NCBI RefSeq assembly: GCF_000024465.1
Contig: NC_014010.1
Coordinates: 1,488,001-1,552,000, forward strand
Direction of reading: 5' to 3'
Source: Candidatus Puniceispirillum marinum IMCC1322
Lineage (GTDB): Bacteria > Pseudomonadota > Alphaproteobacteria > Puniceispirillales > Puniceispirillaceae
Length of the DNA stretch: 64,000 nt
The notes beneath the pieces are model-generated. The model was not told where the DNA came from. It saw only the letters and a program-made list of their open reading frames with translations, and searched no databases. Shown piece by piece: positions 24,856 to 32,724 of the stretch. Within the stretch, counting starts at the first letter, position 1. Every line of letters starts with the position of its first letter. Both the position numbers and the translations under genes were made by a program.

Positions 24856-24961
24856 GTGTATATCACACACAATGACACACTAGGGTTGTTGAACACCTTT
24901 TAGAACATCATAAAACTTCTTTAATCATAAGTTCTATGATAGACAATCAGTGTAGTGGTAT

Positions 24962-25251
24962 GGGGGCGTAGCTCATCAGGATAGAGCGCAAGATTCCTAT
25001 GAAAGATTGGGTGCATCACTGGAAACGGTGAATGTAGAACTGCTCAAAGTCGGGGAAACCTGTAAAATGGCAATCCCGAGTCAAGCATCGCAAGATGAAG
25101 GTGTAGAGACTAGACGGGCAGCATCTAAAGGAAATCATTTTCCTATGATGAAGGGATAGTCCAGCGCACAAACATTCTTTAGGGAATGGTAGTGAAAACT
25201 ATAGTGTGATGAATCTTGAGGTAGCAGGTTCGAGTCCTGCCGCTCTCACCA
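24962..25251 (+). tRNA. tRNA-Arg(CCU) interrupted by a group I intron, island-encoded
   Basis: Exon 1 (24962-24998) gives acceptor GGGGGCG, T-A, D-arm GCTC...GAGC, and anticodon stem CAAGA with loop TTCCT. Exon 2 (25212-25251) gives loop AA, stem TCTTG, variable region, T-arm GCAGG-TTCGAGT-CCTGC, acceptor CGCTCTC, A73 and encoded CCA. Spliced, the 77-nt tRNA is cloverleaf-perfect with two G-U acceptor pairs and anticodon CCU at 24996-24998. It is in opposite orientation to the split host tRNA-Arg(CCU), shares its D-arm sequence, but has a different acceptor and T-arm, so it is a distinct gene and not a duplicated piece. It should supply the AGG-reading tRNA lost through insertion. A possible -10 box TATGAT is at 24935-24940. 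Confidence 0.95.
24999..25211 (+). ncRNA. Group I self-splicing intron (213 nt) in tRNA-Arg(CCU)
   Basis: The intron follows U36 of the anticodon and ends in G (25211), the group I rule of U before and G at the end. The internal guide GATTGGG (25005-25011) pairs its GGG with exon CCU, including the U-G pair at the splice site (P1), and its GATT with exon 2 AATC (P10). Core elements: P4 CGGG/CCCG (25051-25054 and 25075-25078), Q-like AATCCCGAGTCAAGC, R-like AGAGACTAGACGGG, S-like ATAGTCC, and P7 GACTA/TAGTC (25108-25112 and 25157-25161). It has no room for a homing endonuclease. Group I introns at this position of bacterial tRNA-Arg(CCU) are known, for instance from Agrobacterium. Confidence 0.95.
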
Positions 25252-25282
25252 CTACAAATCATCAAAAATCAACAGTGATTAC

Positions 25283-25304
25283 ATTCACTTTCTATTCACT
25301 TATG
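25283..25304. other. Putative integrase arm-type sites, right end
   Basis: Two direct copies of ATTCACTT (25283-25290 and 25294-25301); the 14-mer at 25291-25304 is identical to 9076-9089. They lie 75-96 bp inside the right core, matching the left end. No gene was seen in 25252-25378. Confidence 0.65.
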
Positions 25305-25378
25305 TTTTTACAATGATTTTGTATTAGATAAAATATTGTTTATAATGTATTATTTTTTACGATTCGCAAGAACAATAT

Positions 25379-25386
25379 ATTAGGAA
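25379..25386. other. attR core
   Basis: ATTAGGAA, identical to 8981-8988. To its right the host tRNA 5' half continues; to its left is AT-rich island DNA with no T-arm sequence, so the tRNA is not restored at this end. Confidence 0.88.
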
Positions 25387-25418
25387 TCTGTCGCTCTATC
25401 CTGATGAGCTACGGGACC
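25379..25418 (-). pseudogene. 5' half of the host tRNA-Arg(CCU)
   Basis: On the minus strand from 25418: acceptor GGTCCCG, T-A, D-arm GCTC...GAGC, anticodon stem ACAGA, loop TTCCTAA and one base beyond. The sequence then runs into island DNA. It pairs with the 3' half at 8944-8988 to give a complete tRNA. A -10-like TATAAAT stands 6 bases upstream. Confidence 0.93.
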
Positions 25419-25423
25419 ACACT

Positions 25424-25454
25424 ATTTATATGCCGCATTTCACTAAGAAATGCC
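25424..25454 (-). promoter_or_regulatory. Orphaned promoter of the split tRNA-Arg(CCU)
   Basis: Minus-strand -10 TATAAAT (25424-25430) with a weak -35 GGCATT (25449-25454) at 18-bp spacing. If active it would transcribe the tRNA 5' half and then run antisense into the island's intron-containing tRNA gene. Confidence 0.45.
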
Positions 25455-25610
25455 ATCTTTGCCTAATATATGCCGCGTCAGTTTTACCCACAAATTGTCC
25501 TGATCTGCCGCTGCATTGACAAAAACGCCACTAGGGCGCATAAACCGCCTAACAAATAGGCGCGATTTGTGTAAAGCGCCCTCCAAAAGCTATTGCTGGA
25601 AACTTTACTT

Positions 25611-27566
25611 ATGACAAGCCTTACCGATGCTGATTCCGCAGATCAACCTTCTGCGAACGGCAAATTTGCCGATTTCGATTTACCTGAAAATATGCTTGGC
25701 ACCCTTGCCCGTGAGGGGTTGGTTGTACCAACACCAATCCAGCAAATGTCGATACCACTATTGCTGTTGGGACATGATCTAATCGGTCTGGCACAAACCG
25801 GCACTGGCAAGACTGCGGCCTTTCTCCTGCCACTCATGACCCAGCTTAGTTATTCGCCAAGCGTACGTTCAGGCCAGCCTCCAAAGGCGTTGATATTAGC
25901 GCCAACGCGTGAATTGGCGAACCAGATTTCAGCAAATCTTTCGCGCCTGTCTGCCGATATGAATATCCGGCATATTTGTGTATTTGGTGGCGCGCGCTAT
26001 GAAGGCCAGATTCGTGGACTAAAACGTGGTGTTGATATTGTCGTGGCCACACCAGGCCGACTCATGGATCTTATGGAGCGTGGTTCATTCGACCCGTCCG
26101 GCATTACCCATTGGATTTTGGACGAAGCCGATCACATGCTTGATCTTGGTTTTTATCCGGCAATGAAGCATATTTCGGCTTCCTTGCCCGCTGACCGCCA
26201 GACCATGCTGTTCTCTGCCACAATGCCACCCGAAATTGAAAAACTTGGCAATGAATTTCTGACAGACCCCGAGCGGGTTAAAGCCCCGCAATCTGGTATC
26301 ACCGCCGATAAAATCACCCAGCGTGTGACCCTGATGGCCGAAGCTGACAAGCGTGACCGGCTTTGTGATGTGCTGAATCATGAAGATACTGGGCAATGTT
26401 TGATCTTTGTACGCACCAAACGACGCGCCGATGCACTTTCCAAATTCATGGAAGATCGAGGCTTTGCTGTTGATACTTTGCATGGTGATATGCGTCAGGG
26501 CCTGCGCCAAAAAGTGCTACGTAATTTCCGTGATGGACGATTACAGGGCCTGATCGCAACCGATGTGGCTGCGCGCGGCATTGATATTGCTGGCTTGTCG
26601 CATGTGGTCAATTTTGACCTGACTGATACACCCGAGGCCTATGTTCACCGGATTGGCCGAACAGGTCGTGCGGGGCTGGGTGGCCTTGCCTTATCTTTCT
26701 GTTCTCCGTCTGAAGAACCACGCCTTGCTGCTATCATCGCGGCTGTTGGCCCCCGTGTAGAGCTTTTCGACATGGATGGTGAACCAGTCACTGATTTTCA
26801 CGCCAAACCTGCCAAAGCCAAAGGCCGTAGCCGGCAACGTCCGGGCAACCGCGGCGCATCTGGACGGCCTAGAGGCGAACGATCAGAAGGCGGTCGTTCG
26901 GATAATCGCCGTGCAGACAGTGGACGTGGCAATAGCCGATCTTCAGATAGTGGTCGCAAACCAGCACGCCAAAGCGAAGGTGACACCAGCACCCGAAAAT
27001 GGAATAAAAGTCCGGGTGATAGCAAACCACGGGCAAATAACAAATGGTCATCTCATAACGATAGCGCCAATGATGAGAACCGATCGACACGCGGCGCGTC
27101 AAAACCATCATCCAACAGCAAACCGGCGCGTGCTGGAAAAACGGGTGGCAAGCCTAGCTTTGGCAAGAAACCATTTGCGAAAAAACCATGGGATAAGGCT
27201 GGTGATCGCCCCACGCGTTCACATGATGACCGTACACAACGTACAGACCGGCCTCAAAAAGATAGAAATCGCGACGACGCAAGTGGCAAGGACGGCAAAC
27301 CGTCATTCAGTAAAAAGCCATCATTTGGCAAAAAGCCACCGTTTGGCGGGCGTGCGGATTCTGGTGAAAAACAACGTAATGGCCGTAATGAAAGCCGTGA
27401 CGAAAGCCGGAGCAGTAATCGAGGCGACAGAAAACCCGATGACCGTGGCGGTAAGCCTGCCTTTGCGAAAGCTGGCAAACCAAAATCAAAGCCAAATAGC
27501 CGTGCAGGTGGCAAGCCTAACACACGCTCAGCTGGTGGCGAAAAGCATCTGCGTCGGAAGAAATAA
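25611..27566 (+). CDS. DEAD-box RNA helicase with long low-complexity tail
   Basis: A 651-residue RhlE-type helicase. The Q-motif PTPIQQMSIP, Walker A AQTGTGKTAAF, PTRELA, TPGRL, DEAD box, SAT, and HRIGRTGRAG motifs are all present in the first 380 residues. The remaining about 250 residues are a basic, disordered tail of Arg, Lys, Gly, Ser, Asp and Asn with repeated KPSFGKKP-like and RG/RSD stretches that should bind RNA non-specifically and may drive condensation or cold adaptation. I start at the ATG at 25611; the in-frame TTG 18 bases upstream is less likely. It is the first host gene after the island, transcribed away from it. Confidence 0.95.
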   Translation: MTSLTDADSADQPSANGKFADFDLPENMLGTLAREGLVVPTPIQQMSIPLLLLGHDLIGLAQTGTGKTAAFLLPLMTQLSYSPSVRSGQPPKALILAPTRELANQISANLSRLSADMNIRHICVFGGARYEGQIRGLKRGVDIVVATPGRLMDLMERGSFDPSGITHWILDEADHMLDLGFYPAMKHISASLPADRQTMLFSATMPPEIEKLGNEFLTDPERVKAPQSGITADKITQRVTLMAEADKRDRLCDVLNHEDTGQCLIFVRTKRRADALSKFMEDRGFAVDTLHGDMRQGLRQKVLRNFRDGRLQGLIATDVAARGIDIAGLSHVVNFDLTDTPEAYVHRIGRTGRAGLGGLALSFCSPSEEPRLAAIIAAVGPRVELFDMDGEPVTDFHAKPAKAKGRSRQRPGNRGASGRPRGERSEGGRSDNRRADSGRGNSRSSDSGRKPARQSEGDTSTRKWNKSPGDSKPRANNKWSSHNDSANDENRSTRGASKPSSNSKPARAGKTGGKPSFGKKPFAKKPWDKAGDRPTRSHDDRTQRTDRPQKDRNRDDASGKDGKPSFSKKPSFGKKPPFGGRADSGEKQRNGRNESRDESRSSNRGDRKPDDRGGKPAFAKAGKPKSKPNSRAGGKPNTRSAGGEKHLRRKK

Positions 27567-27581
27567 CAGCAAATCGAAGCG

Positions 27582-29198
27582 CTAATCCTGAATGGATTGG
27601 CGCAAAACAAATTTCTGGATTTTGCCTGTCGATGTTTTTGGCAATTCACCAAATTTGATGGCTTTTGGCCGTTTGAAGCCTGCCATTTGCCCACGGCACC
27701 ATTCCAGCAATTCCGCTTCGGTGATGGTTACCCCGTCTCTAAGTTCAACAAAGGCGTATGGCACTTCACCCCATTTATCATCGGGCTTAGCCACCACCGC
27801 CGCTGCAATCACATCCGGATGACGGTATAGATATCCCTCAACTTCAACCGATGAGATATTCTCGCCACCAGAAATGATCACATCTTTCAAACGATCCTTG
27901 ATCTGCACATAACCATTTTTGTGCCACACCGCCGCATCACCCGAATAGAACCAGCCATCACGCATTGCTGCTGATGTGGCCTCGGCATCTTTATAATAGC
28001 CCTTCATTACCACATTGCCGCGCACCACAATTTCTCCCTGGGTTTCGCCATCACGGGGCACTTCCTTGCCCGTTGCGCTTTCAACAACAGCACTGCCTTC
28101 GACGACTGGAAAGGCAATCCCCTGCCAGCTTTGAATGTCAGCCTGTTCCGCGAATGTCAACGCGTCCCATTCCGCGCGCCATAGGCATTGTGTAACATGA
28201 CCATAAGTTTCAGTCAGACCATAGACCTGCATGACCTCCAGCCCCATTGCTGCTGTTTTTTCCAGCATGGCTGCTGGCGGGGGCGCACCCGCAGTCAGCA
28301 CCTTGATCTTATAATCCAGCTTTGGCCGTGTATCTTCTGGTGCATTGACCAATAATGACAAAACTATTGGTGCGCCACCAAAATGCGTAATCTTATGCTT
28401 TTCGATATCTTCAAAAATTGATGCCGCCGTGATCGTTCTGGTCAGCACAATCGTTGCTGCCATTAAAGCCATTGTCCAGGCGTGACCCCAGCCATTGCAA
28501 TGAAACATCGGCACCACATAAAGATAGGTCGGATGGCGTGGCAATTCCCATGCGGTGACGGTGCCAACACTCATCAGATATGATCCTCGATGATGATAGA
28601 CCACGCCTTTGGGGCGGCCAGATGTACCTGATGTATAGCTTAGCGCAATCGCCTGCCATTCGTCTTCGGGCAGCTCCCAGTCATAATCTTTATCACCCGT
28701 AGCAATAAAGGCTTCATAATCGCGATCACCAATATGGGGCACATCACCAAGCGCTGGATCGCGAATATCTATAACCGGAATGTCACGATCTAGAAGTTTT
28801 AAGGCAGCAACCACCGTTTCATGGAAAGCTGTATCAACAATCAATAAACGACTATCACTATTATCCAGAATATAAGCAATTGTTTCGGCTTCGATTCTGG
28901 TATTAAGAGTGTTCAGAACACATCCTGCCATCGGGATACCATAATGTGCTTCAAACATTTCAGGGGTATTCGCCGCAATCACCGATACCGTATCCCCAAG
29001 GCCAAGACCCATTTTAACCAGCGCCGAGGCCAACGCTCGACAACGATCATAGGTCTCTGACCAGCTATAGCGGCGGTCGCCATAGATAAGTGCTGTACGA
29101 TCACCAAATAGATCAGTTGTCCGCTGGATAAAACTTAATGGCGAAAGCGGCACATAATTAGCCTTGTTTTTCGCCAGCGCCTCATAATGCTGATGCAT
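27582..29198 (-). CDS. AMP-dependent acyl-CoA ligase, DmdB-like
   Basis: A 538-residue ANL-superfamily ligase. The AMP-binding signature YTSGTSGRPKGVVYHH, the A5 region YGLTET, the hinge SGDAAVWHKNGYVQIKDRLKD, and the C-terminal catalytic lysine in PKTSTGKIQKF are clear. The N-terminal PLSPLSFIQRTTDLFGDRTALIYGDRRYSW is typical of the medium-chain and 3-methylmercaptopropionate-CoA ligases (DmdB) of marine alphaproteobacteria. DMSP demethylation genes are not in the window, so the substrate is left open. It converges with the helicase gene 15 bases away and is divergent from the CoA-transferase gene. Confidence 0.85.
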   Translation of the reverse strand: MHQHYEALAKNKANYVPLSPLSFIQRTTDLFGDRTALIYGDRRYSWSETYDRCRALASALVKMGLGLGDTVSVIAANTPEMFEAHYGIPMAGCVLNTLNTRIEAETIAYILDNSDSRLLIVDTAFHETVVAALKLLDRDIPVIDIRDPALGDVPHIGDRDYEAFIATGDKDYDWELPEDEWQAIALSYTSGTSGRPKGVVYHHRGSYLMSVGTVTAWELPRHPTYLYVVPMFHCNGWGHAWTMALMAATIVLTRTITAASIFEDIEKHKITHFGGAPIVLSLLVNAPEDTRPKLDYKIKVLTAGAPPPAAMLEKTAAMGLEVMQVYGLTETYGHVTQCLWRAEWDALTFAEQADIQSWQGIAFPVVEGSAVVESATGKEVPRDGETQGEIVVRGNVVMKGYYKDAEATSAAMRDGWFYSGDAAVWHKNGYVQIKDRLKDVIISGGENISSVEVEGYLYRHPDVIAAAVVAKPDDKWGEVPYAFVELRDGVTITEAELLEWCRGQMAGFKRPKAIKFGELPKTSTGKIQKFVLRQSIQD

Positions 29199-29350
29199 AA
29201 TACCTACCCCATCTTAAAATCGCGTATTTTTGGTTATTCTATTGAGTCTCGCCAGATCAAGGCTAACATGATGACGACAGGAATTTACCTGTCAAGCATC
29301 AGCTCTTAAAGTACATTGTTAAATTTATACATTTGGCCTTACGGTAAAGC

Positions 29351-30580
29351 ATGATTGAAAAAGACACACAAACCCCTAAAAACAACGGTCCTTTATCTGG
29401 TATCAGGGTTCTTGACCTGTCCCGCATCCTTGCGGGGCCAACCTGTACGCAGTTGATGGGTGATTATGGTGCCGATATTATCAAAGTGGAAAAACCCGGG
29501 CTTGGGGATGATACGCGTAGCTGGGGGCCGCCCTATGTAACCGGATCTGACGGCGTCCCAACTGCCGAAAGTGCCTATTACCTATCATCAAACCGAAACA
29601 AACGGTCATTTGCCATTGATATCACCACGCCCGAAGGCGCAGAAACTGTGCGCAAATTGGCAGCACAGTGCGATATAATGGTCGAAAATTTCAAGGTTGG
29701 TGGACTGGCTAAATATGGTCTTGATTATGACGCCATCGCCGCTGTTAATCCCGCCATCATCTATTGCGCGATTAGCGGTTTTGGCCAGACCGGCCCCAAT
29801 GCACATTTACCCGGTTATGATTTGCTGGCACAGGCCTTTGGTGGAATCATGAGCTTGACTGGCGCCCCCGATGGCGAACCAATGAAAGTTGGCGTGGCCG
29901 TTGCTGATGTTGTCTGCGGCCTCTATGCCTGTACCGCGGTGCTTGCGGCCTTGCAGCATCGTAATAAAACAGGAGAAGGCCAGTATATAGATATTGGCCT
30001 TGCCGATACCCAGGTAGCGTGGCTCATAAATAATGGTACCAACTACCTGATCTCGGGGCAGCCCCCACAGCGGCTTGGCAACGCCCATCCCAACATTGTT
30101 CCCTATCAAGTGTTTGCCACCATTGACGGACATATCATTGTGGCTGCTGGCAATGACACACAATATGCCCGCTTCTGCAAGGTAATCGGGCGTGCCGATC
30201 TGGCTACCCATAACGACTATCTGACCAATATGAACCGCGTCAAAAACCGCGATGTGCTGGTACCTATTCTTACTGCCGAAATCGCCAAACTGACCACAGC
30301 TGAAATGGTTGCCAAAATGGAGCAATATGGCGTCCCCGGCGGGGCAATCAACACGTTGCCAGAGGTATTTGAGTCAGAGCAGGTAACCACGCGTGAAATG
30401 AAAATTTCTATGCCACATGCAACCGCCAAAAGCGGTAAAATCGATCTGATTGGCAATCCTGTCAAATTCAGCAGAACCCCTGTATCCTATCGACATTCAC
30501 CACCAACATGCGGCGAACATAGTGCCGAAATCACGGCTGAATTATTGACAGATCTTGATGACAAAATGCCCAAGAGCTAA
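29351..30580 (+). CDS. CaiB/BaiF family CoA transferase
   Basis: A 409-residue class III CoA transferase. The N-terminal GIRVLDLSRILAGPTCTQLMGDYGADIIKVEKPGLGDDTR is highly characteristic, the catalytic Asp lies in the GLADTQ-type segment, and GYDLLAQAFGGIMSLTG and YCAISGFGQTGP are conserved. The enzyme moves CoA between an acyl-CoA donor and an organic acid such as succinate, carnitine or 2-hydroxy acids; specificity cannot be read. It is divergent from the acyl-CoA ligase, suggesting shared control. Confidence 0.9.
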   Translation: MIEKDTQTPKNNGPLSGIRVLDLSRILAGPTCTQLMGDYGADIIKVEKPGLGDDTRSWGPPYVTGSDGVPTAESAYYLSSNRNKRSFAIDITTPEGAETVRKLAAQCDIMVENFKVGGLAKYGLDYDAIAAVNPAIIYCAISGFGQTGPNAHLPGYDLLAQAFGGIMSLTGAPDGEPMKVGVAVADVVCGLYACTAVLAALQHRNKTGEGQYIDIGLADTQVAWLINNGTNYLISGQPPQRLGNAHPNIVPYQVFATIDGHIIVAAGNDTQYARFCKVIGRADLATHNDYLTNMNRVKNRDVLVPILTAEIAKLTTAEMVAKMEQYGVPGGAINTLPEVFESEQVTTREMKISMPHATAKSGKIDLIGNPVKFSRTPVSYRHSPPTCGEHSAEITAELLTDLDDKMPKS

Positions 30581-30830
30581 TAAAATCACCCCTAAATGCC
30601 GACATAGCGGCCACAGCAATAGCATTTTATCCGCATCTGGATCTATTTTTACATGGATCTGGTTCCAAAGTCGGCTTGGCTTGGCTCAAAATTCATAGTA
30701 GATAAAAGACATCCTTGGCTATGCCAAGCCTTTACAACATATTCGGCTAACCGCATTACCTTTCAGGCGAAGCATTAGTCATCACGTATTTTAGGGCGCC
30801 TGATCAACGTATTCAAAGAGGGTTAAGTAA
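30581..30830. promoter_or_regulatory. Leader region before xsc
   Basis: No gene was seen. A perfect 6-bp hairpin CTTGGC-TAT-GCCAAG lies at 30714-30728, preceded by a CTTGGCTTGGCT repeat near 30674. A good ribosome site (AGAGGG) precedes the xsc ATG. No known riboswitch was recognised. Confidence 0.4.
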
Positions 30831-32609
30831 ATGAAAATGACAACCGAAGAGGCTTTCGTAAAAGTCTTACAAATGCATGGTATTGAGCATGCTTTTGGTA
30901 TTATTGGTTCAGCCATGATGCCTATTTCAGATTTGTTCCCAAAGGCTGGTATCACATTCTGGGACGCTGCACATGAGTGCAACGCAGGTATGATGGCCGA
31001 TGGTTACACACGCTCAACTGGCGAGATGTCAATGATGGTTGCGCAGAATGGTCCTGGTATTACAAATTTTGTAACACCTGTTAAAACGGCCTATTGGAAC
31101 CACACACCTTTGCTTCTGGTAACCCCGCAAGCGGCTAACAAGACCTTGGGTCAGGGCGGCTTTCAGGAAGTCGAACAGATGGCTTTGTTCAAGGATATGG
31201 TTGCCTATCAGGAAGAGGTACGCGACCCAACCCGTATTGCCGAGACTTTGAACCGTGTTATCTTGCAAGCCAAGCGTTGCTCAGCACCAGCACAGATCAA
31301 CATTCCACGTGATTTCTGGACGCAGGTCATCGATATCGAGTTGCCTGCTATTGTCGAGTTTGAGCGCCCAAGCGGTGGTGAACAAGCCCTTAATGAAGCG
31401 GCCAAATTGCTTTCAACGGCCAAGTTTCCAGTCATCCTAAACGGTGCTGGTGTGGTCATTGGCGATGCGATCGACGCATCGATCAAACTTGCTGAAAAGC
31501 TTGATGCCCCTGTTTGCTGTGGCTATCAGCATAATGACGCATTCCCAGGATCACATCCGCTTTTTGCCGGCCCGCTGGGTTATAACGGTTCCAAAGCAGG
31601 CATGGAACTGATTGCCAAAGCCGATGTTGTGCTGGCACTAGGCACACGTCTAAATCCGTTTTCGACATTGCCAGGATACGGTATCGATTACTGGCCAAAA
31701 GATGCCAAAATCATTCAGGTTGATATCAACCCTGATCGTATTGGCCTGACCAAAAAGGTTTCTGTCGGTATTGTTGGTGATGCCAAGAAAGTCGCAACCA
31801 GCTTGCTTGCTAAGGTTAGCGATGATGCTGGTAATGCGGGACGTGCAGAACGTGTCGCACTGATTGCCGATACAAAATCATCTTGGGCGCAGGAACTGAC
31901 CTCGCTTGACCATGAGGATGATGATCCGGGCACAACATGGAACGAGCGTGCACGCGGACGTGAGCCAGAAAAAATGTCACCTCGTATGGCATGGCGCGCG
32001 ATTCAGTCAGCCTTGCCGAAAGATGCAATCATCTCGTCAGACATCGGCAATAACTGTGCCATCGGTAATGCTTATCCAGCCTTTGAAGAAGGCCGTAAGT
32101 ATCTGGCACCAGGTTTGTTTGGTCCATGCGGTTATGGTCTTCCTGCAATCATGGGTGCCAAGATTGGCAAGCGCGATGTACCGGTTGTCGGTTTTGCTGG
32201 TGACGGCGCCTTTGGTATTTCAATGAATGAAATGTCTGCGATTGGTCGTGAAGAATGGCCTGCCATCACAATGGTGATCTTCCGCAACTATCAGTGGGGC
32301 GCAGAAAAGCGCAACACAACTTTGTGGTTCGAAGATAATTTTGTCGGTACCGAGCTTGACCAGCAGGTTTCTTATGCTGGCATTGCCAAGGCATGTGGCG
32401 TTGAAGGCATTGTCGCAACCAGCATGGACGGTCTGACAGATGCACTGAACACAGCGATTGATGCACAAATGAAAGATGGCAAGACAACATTTATCGAAGT
32501 CATGCTCAATCAGGAACTAGGCGAGCCTTTCCGTCGCGACGCGATGAAAAAGCCTGTTGAAGTCGCTGGTATCAATCCTGATGATATGCGTCAGCAGAAT
32601 GTTGCCTAA
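30831..32609 (+). CDS. xsc: Sulfoacetaldehyde acetyltransferase
   Basis: Xsc (592 residues) uses thiamine diphosphate and phosphate to convert sulfoacetaldehyde to acetyl phosphate and sulfite, the central step of taurine and isethionate use. The protein starts MKMTTEEAFVKVLQMHGIEHAFGIIGSAMMPISDLFPKAG in segments typical of Xsc, with the cofactor-activating Glu in AAHECNAG, and the diphosphate site GDGAFGISMNEMSAIGREEW and following Asn (FRNYQWG). Length is as expected. Codon choice looks biased to few codons, as in highly expressed genes. A strong terminator follows. The neighbours supply no obvious phosphotransacetylase. Confidence 0.97.
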   Translation: MKMTTEEAFVKVLQMHGIEHAFGIIGSAMMPISDLFPKAGITFWDAAHECNAGMMADGYTRSTGEMSMMVAQNGPGITNFVTPVKTAYWNHTPLLLVTPQAANKTLGQGGFQEVEQMALFKDMVAYQEEVRDPTRIAETLNRVILQAKRCSAPAQINIPRDFWTQVIDIELPAIVEFERPSGGEQALNEAAKLLSTAKFPVILNGAGVVIGDAIDASIKLAEKLDAPVCCGYQHNDAFPGSHPLFAGPLGYNGSKAGMELIAKADVVLALGTRLNPFSTLPGYGIDYWPKDAKIIQVDINPDRIGLTKKVSVGIVGDAKKVATSLLAKVSDDAGNAGRAERVALIADTKSSWAQELTSLDHEDDDPGTTWNERARGREPEKMSPRMAWRAIQSALPKDAIISSDIGNNCAIGNAYPAFEEGRKYLAPGLFGPCGYGLPAIMGAKIGKRDVPVVGFAGDGAFGISMNEMSAIGREEWPAITMVIFRNYQWGAEKRNTTLWFEDNFVGTELDQQVSYAGIAKACGVEGIVATSMDGLTDALNTAIDAQMKDGKTTFIEVMLNQELGEPFRRDAMKKPVEVAGINPDDMRQQNVA

Positions 32610-32640
32610 CGCTGTCCATTCAGCACCAATATAACATCCC

Positions 32641-32672
32641 AGACAGCCGCCCTTCCAGGCGGCTGTCTTTTC
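32641..32672 (+). terminator. Intrinsic terminator after xsc
   Basis: A perfect 11-bp GC-rich stem AGACAGCCGCC / GGCGGCTGTCT with a 6-nt loop is followed by TTTT. Confidence 0.92.
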
Positions 32673-32724
32673 ATGGGCGCAATATAGTTATGTCTTTATC
32701 GTTTGTTTCTGGTAGCGTCCCCTT

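Larger units (their letters stand above)
8981..25386. mobile_element. 16.4-kb genomic island integrated in the tRNA-Arg(CCU) anticodon loop
   Basis: The ends are defined by the 8-bp direct repeat ATTAGGAA (8981-8988 and 25379-25386), which is the anticodon loop plus one base of the split host tRNA. Just inside both ends there are copies of an arm-type repeat (9076-9114 and 25283-25304). A tyrosine recombinase sits next to the left end. Codon and base use inside are visibly AT-richer than outside (judged by eye, not computed). Cargo: two recombinases, a chaperone/protease operon, a DNA-modification block, nucleases, small unknown genes, and a complete replacement tRNA-Arg(CCU) with a group I intron at the right end. 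I see no replication initiator, capsid or conjugation genes, so transfer probably depends on a helper element. Confidence 0.92.

Noticed and set aside
24999-25211. tRNA-type bulge-helix-bulge intron
   Set aside because: The bacterial context, U-before/G-at-end borders, guide sequence and P4/P7 elements fit a group I intron, not a protein-spliced one.
26776-27585. 269-residue frame in the second register over the helicase tail
   Set aside because: It overlaps the helicase completely, is compositionally forced by the repetitive Arg/Lys/Ser-coding DNA, and has no family-like features.
30581-30830. Riboswitch before xsc
   Set aside because: Only a single short hairpin is visible; no known riboswitch core was recognised.
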